A program made the translations under genes and the position numbers. Shown here in pieces: positions 32,201 through 44,455 of a stretch of DNA of 64,000 bases (position 1 is the stretch's first letter; every line of letters begins with the position of its first letter). Under the pieces are notes generated by a model that did not search any database, had not been told where the DNA came from, and saw nothing but the letters and a program-made list of their open reading frames with translations. Source of the stretch: Tanypteryx hageni (lineage: Eukaryota; Arthropoda; Insecta; Odonata; Petaluridae); the NCBI GenBank assembly GCA_028673005.1, contig CM054116.1, positions 76,830,572 to 76,894,571 of the forward strand, given 5' to 3'.

Positions 32201-32914
32201 TAATGTTTAGGCACTTGCATAAGAGCTGGAGTTTCGAAATTATTTACATAGGTAGGATTATGTACAAAACCGACTAAAAAAACGAAAATCCTGAAAAAGT
32301 TCAACAATGCGTCCGCTAAAAATTCGCAATTGTTTAAACCTATTTTCAAGGTTTATGTATTTCCGAATGTGCTACGGAGCTGAAATTTTTTAAAAGGTAG
32401 AATTTGTAAAAAAAACGAAATAGGGATTATAAAAATTTTGATATTTTAATTTGTTTGGTTGTTAAAAATTCTTAAAGTTTAAACAAATAGATAAATGTTT
32501 AGGTATTACGGGGCGAGCTAAGAAGCTGAAATTTCAAAGTTATGTAGAGCTTAGTACATTGAAACAAACACATATTTTGAAATCTCCAGCAAAGTGTTAT
32601 TGCGGCCGTTAAAATTTTTTAAAATTTAGACAAACAATTTCACTTCTAGATGTGCTACAACTTCAAAATTTGACAAATGTGTGGAATTAGTACCTTACAT
32701 TGGATAAAGTATAATATTCTTAAAATTACAAATTTAAGGCGTTTTAATTAAATATTGTTCCATAAGGAAAGATCAAAATTGGGTGTAGAGGGGAAATCTT
32801 TTGAATTAAAAAAAATATTTCTAATAATGTAATATCTCTCTGAGATAAAATTAATATTAATATGTTTATCTGGGTGAGACGAAATGCTTGCAGAATGCAA
32901 GCACCAACTACTTG
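31494..32914. mobile_element. 1421 bp palindromic (fold-back) element flanked by TA
   Basis: Ends CAAGTAGCTGGTGCTTGCA (left) and, inverted, CAAGTAGTTGGTGCTTGCA (right), each flanked by TA (31492-31493; 32915-32916), as for Tc1/mariner-type insertion. Inverted homology runs through almost the whole element: left arm 31494-32127, right arm 32200-32914, with a (AT)n centre. Example pairs are AAATTAAAATATCAAAAG near 31930 against its complement near 32440, and the CGTAGCACAT region near 32005 against 32368. Each end also holds the small hairpin TGCTTGCAGAATGCAAGCA or its complement. No transposase. Confidence 0.85.
32128..32199. repeat. (AT)n microsatellite at the palindrome centre
   Basis: 72 bp of uninterrupted AT dinucleotides forming the loop region between the two arms of the palindromic element. 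Confidence 0.95.
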
Positions 32915-32916
32915 TA

Positions 32917-33655
32917 AATGTATATATGTACATGCATGCGTGTGTGTTCACATACATACATTCATATATAAATACGGACGTATAGACTCAAATATATGTA
33001 TTTACACGAGCCTAACGTTAAGGATATCTTTGGCGAAAGAACTACAGCCTTATTGGGCAATGATCGGATTATAGGAACACCACATTACTCACCCAGACTC
33101 TATCTCTCTCTCGACCTACCGTCCTTCTCTCCCTCTCTCACACACACTCGCATTTCCCACAGGGCCCTCTCAAAACGCTCCCACTAGCCCACTCTCCTCT
33201 TCCTCCGACTCGCCGTGTTAGTGTTAGCGCGCGAGCGTGTGTGTGTGTCCTATCGGTGTGCCTAAGGCTGACCATTCCGCACCAAAGCGGGGCTTTCTCC
33301 CCGGCTTTATCTGCTTGTGAGCGCGGCTTCGAGCAAGCCGACCGCTATCTTGTGTATATCCGCGAGCTCGCAATCGCTTTTAAGTCCCCTCCATCCGCAT
33401 TGCCCGCCTCTCTCTACCTCTCCTCTCCTTTCTCTACCTCTCCTTTCTCTACCTCTCCTTTCTCTCTCTCTCTCGTTGACTCTTTGCCCCTCCTACTCTC
33501 TCTCTCTCTCTCTCCAACCGACAGTTCCCACCTTTACGATAAGGGCGCGAAAAACATTATTTGAACTGGGTCTTTATGCGTATGTATGCATGCGTGTGTG
33601 CGTATATATATATACACACACACACAAATACACAACACATGCATATTCAGTAAAC
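32917..33655. repeat. microsatellite and pyrimidine-rich DNA with a 15 bp minisatellite
   Basis: CT-rich from about 33090 to 33520. A minisatellite with unit TCTCTACCTCTCCTT occupies 33411-33460 (about three copies), followed by CT runs to 33512. (GT)n at 33234-33248 and a mixed TA/CA run at about 33602-33625. No gene called. Confidence 0.65.
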
Positions 33656-33790
33656 ACTTGTACAACGCGTGTTTATCCGAGGCGGATTTGATTATACGCG
33701 TTAAATGAATTTTTTCATTTATTTACGCAGCTCGTACAAAATTTAATTATAGGCTGTTTTAAATTAGGCGAACGCCGCATTTTATATATA
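33656..33790. mobile_element. MITE-like repeat, copy A
   Basis: Similar to 42766-42902: GGCGGATTTGATTATACGCG here against CGCGGATTTGACTACACCCG there, and AATTAGGCGAACGCCGCATTTTA against AATTGGGCGCGCGCCGTGTT there. The ACGCGGATTTGAC style resembles non-autonomous pogo/Tigger ends, but the ends are not defined. Confidence 0.5.
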
Positions 33791-34044
33791 CGTGACGTGG
33801 TATATACAAAATGTGTTTTTTTTTACGTGAAGCGTTTTCGTTGCAGGGGTTTACCCAACGCGAATATTCCCAAGACCGTAGCCCCCGTGTAGCGGAAGGA
33901 ACTACGGTAACTCTTATTTACAAGCTGAGTGCATTTAATTTGAGTGAATTTTTCTAGAATAATACTGCGACTAGTTTTCCAGTGTTCCATTTTATTAAAA
34001 GATTTCCTTCAAGGTATGTAAATGACAGAAACGCACGTTATTCA
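33791..34044. other. unassigned non-coding DNA
   Basis: Nothing recognised. Confidence 0.4.
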
Positions 34045-34052
34045 TCCTAGAA

Positions 34053-34494
34053 GAGAGGTTTCAAACACATCAGTTCGCAGTCCGCATGAAGGCACTGCGC
34101 CAAATCCGCGGACCGCATTAGGGTGACGTACTAAATGTGTGGGCCGCATTCCATGTTACAGAATTTCCTAATCCTCACACTGTTTTATGTTCTCTCCCAT
34201 TAGGGCCAAAGGTTGCCTCCATCATTAGATGCGCTGTTCGGCGTAGTGGGTTAGGTCCTTCGGAAGATTATAAAAAACATGCCGGGAGCGTGAAAAACAT
34301 TCTTCTGTACCCAAACTGTGCAGTGTGTTATGAATGAGAATAGGTAATAAACAACGGACATTTTGAAAGTGCTCATTTCATAGTCTTTTTAATTTTCGTA
34401 GATTATTTACAACGATATTTACGTGAAATATTTTATAAGGAATACATTTTGGTATAAAGAAAATTATTCGCAGACCGCGTGTTTGAGACCCTTG
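34053..34494. mobile_element. hAT-type non-autonomous element with perfect 8 bp target duplication
   Basis: Flanked by identical TCCTAGAA at 34045-34052 and 34495-34502. Ends GAGAGGTTTCAAACAC and, on the other side, GTGTTTGAGACCCTTG form an imperfect terminal inverted repeat, with GCAGTCCGC and GCAGACCGC just inside. 442 bp, no transposase. The 66-codon frame inside (34137-34337) has no domain. Confidence 0.8.
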
Positions 34495-34502
34495 TCCTAG
34501 AA

Positions 34503-36831
34503 TGACTCTTCCTCCACATTCTTCTTCATTCTTCTCTTTACACCATTAGTATTAACTGCTAGAAATAAAAAGATTAGAGGAGAGAAGAATATAAACATAT
34601 ATGTAAACACACATATATGTATGTTTGTGTATGTCTGTGTGAAACTTCTATTAAAATAACATTCACACCAAATGAAGTAAGACGAAGAAGAAACAATTAG
34701 AGAAACGGAAAAAGTGAGTTAAGAATAGAAAGATATGTACGGCGTAAATCACACGAAAAATTGTGGGCGCGCCGATAATAAATTCTGGGTCGTTAAACTA
34801 AGACCGAGAACGGAGAGCAGTATCTAAAAGAGTTTCTCTCGATAAAAAAGGGGGCGCTTTTGCTGATATCGCCCTCCGCAAGCCGAGCCGATTTCGAGAG
34901 GGAATTCGTTATTCCTTCCTCCCCCCCCTCCTCGCAAAATGTAAACGTTATCTTAATTTGATTACTGCTACCTTTTGTGTTACGGCGCGATGTTGTTATT
35001 TTTTTGCGATTATTTTCTCCCGGAATTAGGCCGATCTATATATCTATTATATTTGAGGGGCGCAGGTGAGGTTAAAACACGCTGAGCGATTGCTGGTCGA
35101 ACCAAAGAATAAAAATTATCTTTGAAATGTCCCTCCCCTTATTGGTCGAATTTCGTGATAACGCTGTTTAACGCAGCTTAAGCGTTAATACTATTTAATA
35201 CAGCGTAGCGCTTTCCTTATCGCCGCTGTCTTTTTGTTTCCAAAATGCGGCCACTGTTCGATCGTTTCAAGGATAAACAATTAGACTCGATTTCTAGCAA
35301 ATTCTGTTCATGGTTTTTATAGCATTTATCTAAAATATTAGATCCTTGATTGTGCAAAAGCTCGTAATCACTTGGTTTATAGATCCTGTTCGGTAATAGA
35401 CTATAATCATTTCTTCACTTAAAAAATTTGCTGCGCCCTTCTATTATTTATATCCGTTAGAGTGTCTGATCGTGCATTGGAAACATTGTAATACAATATT
35501 ATCTGTGCGGTATTATATATTTTTGGAAGTCACACTCAGGAAATCCAACACGGAATAGTATTGATGTATTCGTTAAATTAGACTTTCTTTATACATTGAA
35601 ATACAGAGAACAGCTATAAGAAATTCTTTTCAAATATGAACATATGTAGCGTAAGTGTGCTAAATATGAATGATTTTCCCCTATCAATCTATTCTCATGA
35701 TATATTTAGTGAAAGGTTTTTGTGTTGGCTTGTATTGCGTTCGATTGGAAAGTATAGTTAAAAATAATAATATTTGTAAAGGATGTTCACGTAAACGAAC
35801 CGAGGCATAGGAGGCACTAATTGGCTAAAAAAATCTTATCTTCTTTCTTCCCTCGCTCTATTTAAATGAAGATCGTGTGGGTGGATTTGAGAGAAGTTGA
35901 GTTTTAAGAAGAGTAATGGTTTAGGGGATTAAGAAAGGAAGAGAGTGGTAGAAAGCATCTTGCAAAAGGGCAGGTGTGGAGGCGCGTGGAATAGCAGATG
36001 AGTTGAGAGCGAGAGGGAGAACGAGGAGGAGGGTAGGGCAGGGTAGAAAGGACACAGCAGTTACATTGGTCTCTTGTCTTCTTGGCTTATTAACTTTCTC
36101 ACAAACCTAATGCCTTAATCTTATCACCATTAATCCGAAAAGTCTTGTTGAATCGTTTTATAAAACGGGATTATAAATGATTGTGTATTTTATTTTATCG
36201 GTTGCGCTTAGAGAATAATTAAAATGGATTGGAATTTAATTATTTGATAAGTTGGAGGTGCCTAAAATTCATTATTTATAATTTTAAAATAATGGATTAT
36301 CATTTAAAACGAGAAGCTGACTTTTAATGAATAATTGTCTGAATATTGCGCTCGATACAAACGATTTTTTGTATTCATCGCTAAGGACATAATCCAAAGT
36401 TAACTCTTATCTCTCTTGCACATTATAATCGCTGTTTTAGCCCTCAATCATTAACTTTCCCCTATTTATCCGAATCCCTAATTATTTATAGAGCACTTTA
36501 ATTAATAACCTTTCGCTAATGGCAGCTATTGGACCTTTTTTTAACGAATTTTTCACGACCAGCACTTTATAAATTTTAAAGATCTATGACCACGCAGCAA
36601 TTACTCATGTCAATATTGAGATATTATACAGCGAGGAGCGATATTTAAAAAAAAGAATCAATAATATTAATGACACCGCGAAGGACCCAAACACATTGGT
36701 CAAAGAAATCAACACGTCCGCAGATTGGATAATCGCTTTAAATAAGATTCACCGCGCACGGCACCCAATACCTCATAATTCATAATTCCCAGTTTCGATT
36801 CGTAATTATTAGTTTAAGTTACAATTCGAGC
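34503..36831. other. long AT-rich non-coding stretch
   Basis: Contains ATATATGTATG-type runs near 34598-34630, CCCCCCCC near 34920 and a purine-rich block at about 35870-36060. TTTATTA and TTAATTA words are frequent around 36150-36550. No gene or mobile element recognised. Confidence 0.5.
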
Positions 36832-37260
36832 GTGCCATCCCATCATGCCCTGCGTGAACGTGTCTTATCCATCTCTCACACGTTTTTTTTCTCCTCGCTT
36901 CTTATAGCCCACTCCGTGTTTCCAAACCTCCTCCACCGCCTCCCTCTCGATCGCCCGCCCACCCCATCCCTTCCTTCTCCTCCCAACTCATCCCCTCAGC
37001 CTCTTTACGGAACACCTTTCTTGACCTTATCTCTCATCTCATCTCTAATCCCTTCCCTACCACGTATTGGCTTCACGATCCGACTTCCCTTCCTCCTCCC
37101 ACAATCCTCCCGCTCTCCTCCCCCGTCTCCCCACTTCTCCTCCCCTTCATCGCGCCCTCTCCTCCTCGCAACCCTCTTTCTCTCACGCCCTGGGTCTCTC
37201 CTCGCCTCTCATCTTACCTGCCGCATCTCTCTCTCTCTCTCACACTCGGAACAAAAAAAA
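36832..37260. repeat. pyrimidine-rich block
   Basis: C/T-rich plus strand through almost the whole interval, ending in a CT run at about 37226-37241. The 202-codon Ser/Pro/Leu-rich frame over it reflects composition and is rejected as a gene. Confidence 0.65.
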
Positions 37261-38067
37261 AACCTCCGACCTTTTTTCCCTCCTCTCGTTCTTTCATTAT
37301 TTTTGGGAAGCGAAAATATTTTTCAAAAAGACGCGATTAGAAGTGCCCGATTGGGATTCGTTATTCTTTTTTTATTTCCTCCGACGCTCGGGATATTAAA
37401 AAAATGGTACTGGCGGTTTTTTTGTTATCGATGCGTGTAGGAAAATCCGAGCGTCGCTCGATCGTTTTTATTTTATTTTATTTATTTTTCCTTTCGTTCG
37501 AGGAATAATGAGTCTTATAAGGTGATAGATCTGCTTCTAATAATGGTGCTTTCGAATCGTCCAAGGTCTACTCGTTTTCTCGAGTTTTCTTGTGTTTCTT
37601 CGCTCGTGTTTTATCGAAGTTCTTTCATTAGGTAATTCGTTTTTTCCACTTCGTGCTTGTAATGTCGCACCTCTGGTATGAAGCACTCCATAGGTCGGGC
37701 GGATTGATGTTAGCGTTTCATAATGAATCTCAAGGTTTTTTGCCCGCGCCTCAAACGAGCGCCTTCAACGCTCTCCAGCCAAGGGGAACTGTGGTTTGAT
37801 GTCTGACGGGTCACATTAATTATTTTAAAATATTATCTCGGAAACGGATATTTATTACTAATACCTTGGACCGTTTTAAGAGGTATAGTAAATAACTTAT
37901 TATATTAAGGTTTTGCGGTCGAATCCACCTCCTGATGCGTATAGCTGTGTCGATTCTCTTTTATTGTTAGTATACACTCATTCTAATTGATCTCGAATAC
38001 TTTTCATAGATTACGACACGTATGTCATTTCTACAATCTTTGAGCATGTCTCAAAATCAGTACCGCA
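37261..38067. other. unassigned non-coding DNA
   Basis: No gene or repeat recognised. Confidence 0.45.
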
Positions 38068-38201
38068 AGTAGGGCACAACTAATTAGGGGGAGCAAAAAA
38101 TTCATATAAATATGAATAAACTAGAGGCAAAAATTTTTGAGGGGGGGCGCATATTTAGTAGTTTGCTCCGGGCGCTAAAATAGCTCGCTATGGCGGTGCT
38201 C
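38068..38201. mobile_element. possible small MITE fragment
   Basis: AGGGCACAACTAATTAGGGG on one side and GGGCGCTAAAATAGCTCGC on the other, with a G-run between. It resembles a short non-autonomous element of the type whose ends read GGCGTAACTAGGGG and TAGCTACGCC. Weak. Confidence 0.3.
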
Positions 38202-38519
38202 AAAGTAATGATATATGGGAAGAATTTTTGCGTAATTTATATTACTTGTTAGACACGTTATAAGTGACAAAAATGAAATTTCAAAATGCCTTACGTGGTT
38301 TAAGAGAGTGAAAATTACTCAAGAATGAATGATTGTAATTGGCACGCTTTCTATATCGCGTAGACAGAAAGCATGTAGCGTCCAAGTCGTGCACTAAGCT
38401 TTCAATCGATTTACAATCTCGAGTAATAAAAAGCGATCCATATTGATATTTCGGATGGGTTAAAAAATCCCATGCATGGAAAATTTTAACGATCACGCCG
38501 CATTTTCCGAGCTCAGCCT
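38202..38519. other. unassigned non-coding DNA
   Basis: Nothing recognised. Confidence 0.4.
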
Positions 38520-38520
<1 letters not shown>

Positions 38521-38554
<34 letters not shown>

Positions 38555-39120
38555 TCTCTCATGTGCCTCAAAGCAACGCGGCTACGTTCTTCTCTTTTCG
38601 CCCCTTTTCCCACAGCGGTGGTGATTTTTCGACCTCCCTCCACTATTTATCTCCGATCTCTTTTTCTTCCACTTATCCACACCTTTGACTCTCCAAACGC
38701 CCCTCTCTCTCCTCCCCCTCTCTCCCCTCCCACACGCGCCCTCTCGCTCCCTCTCGCCTCCGCCCATTCCAGCAATCGGCGTCCTTTCCCGTACCGGCCC
38801 CTTAACCCACCCTCCGACACCTTTTTCCTACTTCCCTCCTCCCTCTCCCTCATCCACCCCCTTAGCTTCACTTCTCCGCAACATCTTTCATCTCCAATTC
38901 CCCAACCCCTTCCTATCTCACTTCCTTTCGACCCTCGTTACATACCCCTCCCACCGAGAAGGCGCTATCCCGTACACCCCCCCCCCCCCCCTACGCCTCC
39001 CACCGATCCCCGCCTCTAACGTACCCATATCTCGTCCTCAGGAGAGGGAGAGGAGGGTCTTGGCTTTCCGCCTATACAAACCGGGCAGACTTCCTCGCGT
39101 AATATCTCTCCTGGTTTGAA
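38521..39120. repeat. (AC)n run followed by a pyrimidine-rich block with poly-C
   Basis: (AC)n at 38521-38551; C/T-rich plus strand at about 38580-39030; 15 C in a row at 38977-38991. Frames on both strands are Pro/Ser/Leu-rich or Arg/Glu/Gly-rich low complexity. Confidence 0.7.
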
Positions 39121-40330
39121 ATAGCGGAGATGTTTCTTTTTTTTATTTCCCTCCTCCCGGCCCGAATCTCCGCGTATCTCGCGGATCCATTACTTTTCGA
39201 TGCGATTACTCGGCTTTTTCGATAGTTTTATAATGCTGGAGGTGGTGTCATCTGGAGAATGGGATTTTTTTAGCGATGCCGGGGAAAGATTTGGAGAGAT
39301 TTCCTCTGGGGGAAAACGTGCGCGGTGTTTTTTCTTTTAAAAAGGATCGACTGGAAAGTTTTCAGTTGTTCTGGTTTGGAGTCGGCTGAACGTACGAATG
39401 CGTCGATCTGAAACTTATATCAAGTAGGTATTTAACTTTTTCCCGGAATCCAGGAAACTTTCGCGGAATGTTATAAAGCTTGCCGACTTCTACACAGTAA
39501 TTAAAGCGTTGCCAAGTAATTTTGATAGTATCTTCACAACATTTAATTTAATATTTAATCTCAAGTTTCTAAATTCCGGTGCATAAATGTATAATCTCTT
39601 ATAAATATTCGGAAAGTAAACGTTTTGAGAGAGGCGATGGTAAATGTTGGTCATGTACAAACATAAACTGCTAAAATTCATGTTTACCCATCGCAATTAA
39701 GAGGTAAAAATTATCTCTTATGCATTTCAACGTTTATAGTGTGATGCAGTTTTAATATTAACTGTTTCAATCTTATTGATTTTTATGGAATCATTCCACA
39801 AAGTAGAGCCTTCCCAAGTGAATTTTTTTGTTTTGCAGCTTATTGTGAGTACATATTTACATGAACTATCCTTTCCGTATCATATATCGTAACTTGGTTT
39901 GTATGATGCAATATCCATATTTTTATAGGTTCAGTTTTTGGGGATAACATGTTGGAAAAGTGGCATCATATCTGATTAAAGGAGCATTTCTAATGGAGTA
40001 CCCGTGGAGAACGCTAATCCGCGAAATCCCGTTCAACGGACGGATTGGAACTCCCATCTAATTAAGTCGGCATCTCAAGAATCTCGGAAATACATCCGTT
40101 AACCGGTCGTTTCGATCGCCCCGCTCCATTTGCACTCGTGAAACAATTGCATCGTTCGATCAAACTAACAGGTGTCCGCAGTTTCTAAAACACATCAGAA
40201 AACGTCTTAAAAAGTCAACACGGCTATATAGCCGAATTAAGAGCACGCAAAAAATACTTTTGATAATTTTCCGCGCTTTATATCCGCGAGAGGAAGAGAA
40301 AGGAAACAGACAAAGATCGCCCGCAACATC
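39121..40330. other. non-coding DNA, nothing recognised
   Basis: Mixed then AT-rich sequence. No gene or repeat recognised. Confidence 0.5.
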
Positions 40331-40970
40331 TATCCGCCCTTTTTAGGATGCGCCCTCGACTCAATCACGGAGAGAAAGAGAGAAGACCCTTCATCCTCGC
40401 CGCCGCCTCTCAACATTCTCGGCTATTTTCTTTATTATTTATTTCCCTGCTAATGCCTATTTTAGTCTCTCTCATGTTACCTCCCCTTTGCCGCGCGCGC
40501 TCCACTATCCGCGGCATCTTCAATAATGGAAGGGACCTCTACTTCGATATACCCGCCCAACTCTTACACGTCTCAACGACCGGCCCCGCCTCCGCCTCCC
40601 CCGCCTCCCTCGCAGACGCGAAGCGCTCTTTCTCCTCCCCCCTCCCAATCCTCCCCTCGACCCATCACCACATATCCACCTCTCACCCCTCCTTTGCATC
40701 CAACCCATCAGTCTTCATCCTTCTCCATCACTCGCACTCTTTGGACCACTCCCACCTTCACGCCTCGAGTTCGACTTCCCTCTTCCTCCTCCTCCTCCTA
40801 TCGCGAGTCCATATCTTCACTTCCTTTTCATCAACATTTCGCTAATACTCACCCTTGAGCCGTATTCTCGTTCTATCTCTTTACATCTTTCTCTCTTTTT
40901 TCTCTCTTTGCTCTCTCCTCCTCTAACGCGTCCGTTTTTCGTCGGATTATCTCCGGTTTTTATGTTTTTT
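40331..40970. repeat. pyrimidine-rich block
   Basis: C/T-rich on the plus strand with CTCCTCC runs. A 165-codon frame (40348-40845) and overlapping frames are Ser/Pro/His/Leu-rich with no domain. Confidence 0.6.
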
Positions 40971-42765
40971 TTTTCTCGAGATAAAGGGCAAGGGCGTGAA
41001 AATGTTTAGAATGAGGAAATCGTATTTGTGATGTGGAGTGTTTAGCGGGATGGTTTTTTTTTGACTCCCAGCTCATTGGAATTCGTGCGGATGTGGTTGG
41101 TTTGAAATCTGTTTAAGGCTTGAGCGTTCTTTATGGTTGTTTAGCGAATGTTTGACGTATTTCATCAAGTGCCTTCATTGTTATTAATAAGGGGTTTGAT
41201 GAATCTCTTCGTTGGGAAGAGGATAAAGAATTCGTTTAATGAGCTTCCATTACCTAAAATTTTGTCTAAGAAGTTCTCATGCGTGCTCGGAAGTATCACT
41301 TGAGTGCTAAGTTAGTTATAAAAATATTTTAGGTAATTCAAAAATGTAGTGAACGAAAAAATAGCAACTTGTATTTTCCACTATTTTAACATCTTAAAAT
41401 GACCCCGCGTTTCGTTGTGGTATATCTTCTTACCTGACTATGATGTATCACATATTTGTTCATTATGGAACTGTTTCACAAGGTTACATCCATCACCGTG
41501 AATTTTGTGTATCTAAGGGTTGTACTTGATATTTTTCGAATGACTTCTACGTTTAAATGCATTTATTTGTGATGTGATTTTACTGCGATTCTTTATGTAT
41601 ACCTCGCTCTGTTGTGCAAAATTGCTAATTCGAACGAATATAATTTCTCGCTATGATTTAATATATAATAGAATTCATTGTAATAACTTTTAATTATGAA
41701 ACCAGGTGAATTTTTTTTACGATTCAAGTTGTTGCTTAATTCATATATGACATGTAAGATCGCTAAAAATATCACATACTATAGATTCACGTTTTAGATG
41801 ATGTTTTATTTTGGTATATCATATATTCAATAACTGTAATTCTTTTTACTGATAATAGATATTCTTGTTGAGAACATTTAAGAGGAGATGTTACGATATC
41901 CATATCTAACCCGTGACTTCGCATTTGGTGTGGTGTCACATAAACAAAAATCATATCGATTTGAAATGTTTTTATTACTCACATCCATTCTTGCAGACAA
42001 GTAATATTTAACGGATAAGTTTTTTTTATAATTTCCCGTTTCGCTTATCCGGACTCTACCTCTTCGTTCGAATATTTCCTCTTTCATTTCACACAAACAC
42101 TTGCGGCCACACCCTCGGACGCACGCATGCAGGCACATTTACAAGGACATATGTCACCAAAAAGTCGAATCACTCATCTTTCGCATTCATCACGTCTTTC
42201 TCCCATCTTTATCTCATCGCATCTCGAGAAAAAAAAACTCTTCAGTTTACCAGTTGCTTTCGAAGTGCCCAAGGGTTTCCTAAGAGGTCGAGCACGTGCC
42301 TTGAAAACCCGTCGGTTCAGCCGTGTCGATACATCACTCGCGAGGATTCTCGTGTTTTTAGTTTTTTTTTACGGCGCGGTTATTAATATCGTCCGAGTTT
42401 TTCTAGCTCATCTTTTTCAGACACGCTTCTTTCTTACGAGATCTGATTTTGTCGGTTAACGAAGAATTCGCACCATCGCCTTCGACTTTTTCCTATCTCA
42501 AAAAATTTAGTTCAAAATTTCCGTTATTTATCGTTGCACGTTTCATGCTTTGACCTGAGGTTACACGGATATATGTATTTTTATGCATCTAAGAACATCA
42601 CCATGTAGTTTTCTTGCCTTTTTTCTTCTCTCTGTTATTTTTTGATTAATTTTACCTGCTCGGGAATAGGAGTTCAGGAATCTCGACTAATCGACTTATA
42701 TTTTTCAAGACTGGTTTGAGGTTCCTAGATGTTTTTTTATGAACGTCCCTCGTGAATACATGTAA
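40971..42765. other. AT-rich non-coding DNA
   Basis: No gene or repeat recognised. Confidence 0.5.
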
Positions 42766-42902
42766 CCCTCGTCCAACGTAGGCTTCTCTAACGCGGATTT
42801 GACTACACCCGGTTAAAGTAAATGTGTCTCTTACTTAGCCAGCACTTTCAAAATTGAGTTAAATGCGGTCCTGAATTGGGCGCGCGCCGTGTTTTAGCTT
42901 TG
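42766..42902. mobile_element. MITE-like repeat, copy B
   Basis: Second copy of the repeat at 33656-33790, roughly collinear over 130 bp: CTCGTCCAACGTAGGC, ACGCGGATTTGACTACACCC, GGTTAAAGTAAATG and GGGCGCGCGCCGTG. Non-coding. Confidence 0.5.
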
Positions 42903-43063
42903 AATTTAACATAAGAAAACTCATAACCTAGGCAGATTTCTAGGCTCGAGGGCGACTTTTCTTGCTTCCGCACTCATCGCTGACCGCACGCATTACAAAA
43001 TATAACCATAGAATTTATTTCAACTGTCCCTGGTGTAACTTTGTGGAATAATTCCATAATAAA

Positions 43064-43752
43064 CAAGATGATCCAAACAGAACATATGGTGCCTACATTC
43101 CATTTCATCATTTATTTAATACTTATATTGGATTTAATAGCTTTAAAGTCATCGCGGATATGTAGCCCTTTGTGTTCCCAAATTTCATAATTTAGCGTTA
43201 TAAAATACATACTACAAATGCATTCCAACGGAATATAAAATTGATCACGCGTATTTGTGCGGCAAAAATAACGCGTGTACGTGTTAGAATATACCGAATC
43301 TGAGTCCAACATTAGTTGTTTCTATGGCAACACTCTCGTAATGAGTGATAAAAACTGCAAAATCGCCAGTATTTACGCGAAATTATAAGAAATACAATCG
43401 ATATGCAAAATTCTACGATAAAAATTAGAATCTTCATTCCTTTCCTCAGAGAATAGTACTAAACTCGCTCCGATATTACAATTGTAAGATATTTTAATGT
43501 GGAAGAGAAAATTACCATGCACGATGGATTTCAGATTTCGCATGTAAATCAAATGGGAAGGATAGTTCCTGGAATCAAACCCGGTACTTCAATCTTCGCA
43601 ACAAAAACTATCCTCGGGGTCTCGGCCCATGTAGCAAGAGATTTCCACCAAGTTTCATGGTTCAAAAGTTAATAGTGTGGGACGGACAGAGAGACGTACA
43701 GACAGACACAACGACAAAACTATAAGCCTATTTCAATTCTGAAAAGTAGGCT
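43064..43752 (-). mobile_element. hairpin-start repeat family (copy 3)
   Basis: Minus-strand copy, nearly identical to 50744-51440. Shared words include AAACAAGATGATCCAAACAG, GTGTACGTGTTAGAATATAC, TTTCTATGGCAACACTCTCG, CACGATGGATTTCAGATTTC and TTCCTGGAATCAAACCCGG. It ends in the AGCCTA/TAGGCT hairpin (43725-43752) followed by a small MITE. Non-coding. Confidence 0.85.
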
Positions 43753-43754
43753 AA

Positions 43755-43843
43755 AAATGACAACACTGTAATTTCCACTATAGGTTAAATTAAAACACTA
43801 TATTACTATTACACTATAAGAAAATTACTAAGTGTTGTCATTT
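43755..43843. mobile_element. very short MITE, 89 bp
   Basis: Terminal inverted repeats AAATGACAACACTGTAATTT (left) and, on the other strand at the right, AAATGACAACACTTAGTAAT. The interior contains CACTATATTACTATTACACT. A truncated copy (50671-50743) sits in the same position beside the repeat at 50.7 kb. Confidence 0.6.
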
Positions 43844-43868
43844 CTGATAAGCTTAAGAATACCTAGGC

Positions 43869-44455
43869 CAGTGATGGCGAACCTTTTCTAGATCGCGTGC
43901 CAAAATTATCTTAATAAGAGAACATTTGCCTCTTCGCGTGCCAGTACCATAAAAAATCTTGTGTATATTCGTAGAATATAGCATGAATGTTTACACAATT
44001 ATATTGCAGTTCTGGAGACCCGTCTGTAGAATGAGAAAAGAGATGGTACGGCTATTTTATGATTTTGGGGGAGGCTTTTTAATCCTTTTTAATGAACAAA
44101 AGGATGTTAGATTAACTAACCTACGATAACGAAATTGAAAGAACCCGAAATTTTATATAATTTTGTTGTAAAAAACATCCGAACATTATACATGGTTTAT
44201 GCATTAAAAAAATTCAGATTTATATTTTTTTAATTAAAAGAATTCCCCTCCCCCCAAAATCATTATATAACCTATAGTAAACGAAGCCACTCTTTCGCAT
44301 CGTTTCAATACTTACATTTACTAGATTTCTGGGGTCATTTATTCCATGTCGCCGTATGAGTGGCATATTTTTTTCTTATTCCATTTTGTGCCGTGCCAAC
44401 CAAAATCGTCCCGCGTGCCACCCTTGGCACGCGTGCCATAGGTTCGCCATCACTG
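43869..44455. mobile_element. hAT-type non-autonomous element with perfect terminal repeats and target duplication
   Basis: Both ends carry CAGTGATGGCGAACCT (perfect 16 bp inverted repeat). Identical 8 bp ACCTAGGC flanks lie at 43861-43868 and 44456-44463. Subterminal CGCGTGCCA words occur at both sides. 587 bp, no open frame with a domain, so it would depend on a transposase supplied elsewhere. Confidence 0.92.

Noticed and set aside
33411..33460. CRISPR-like regular repeat
   Set aside because: Units are directly adjacent with no spacers, and the sequence is CT low complexity: a minisatellite.
36832..37440. 202-codon open frame
   Set aside because: Ser/Pro/Leu-rich translation of a C/T-rich tract, with an overlapping frame of the same type.
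40348..40858. 165- and 110-codon overlapping open frames
   Set aside because: Composition-driven frames over a pyrimidine-rich block; no recognisable protein features.
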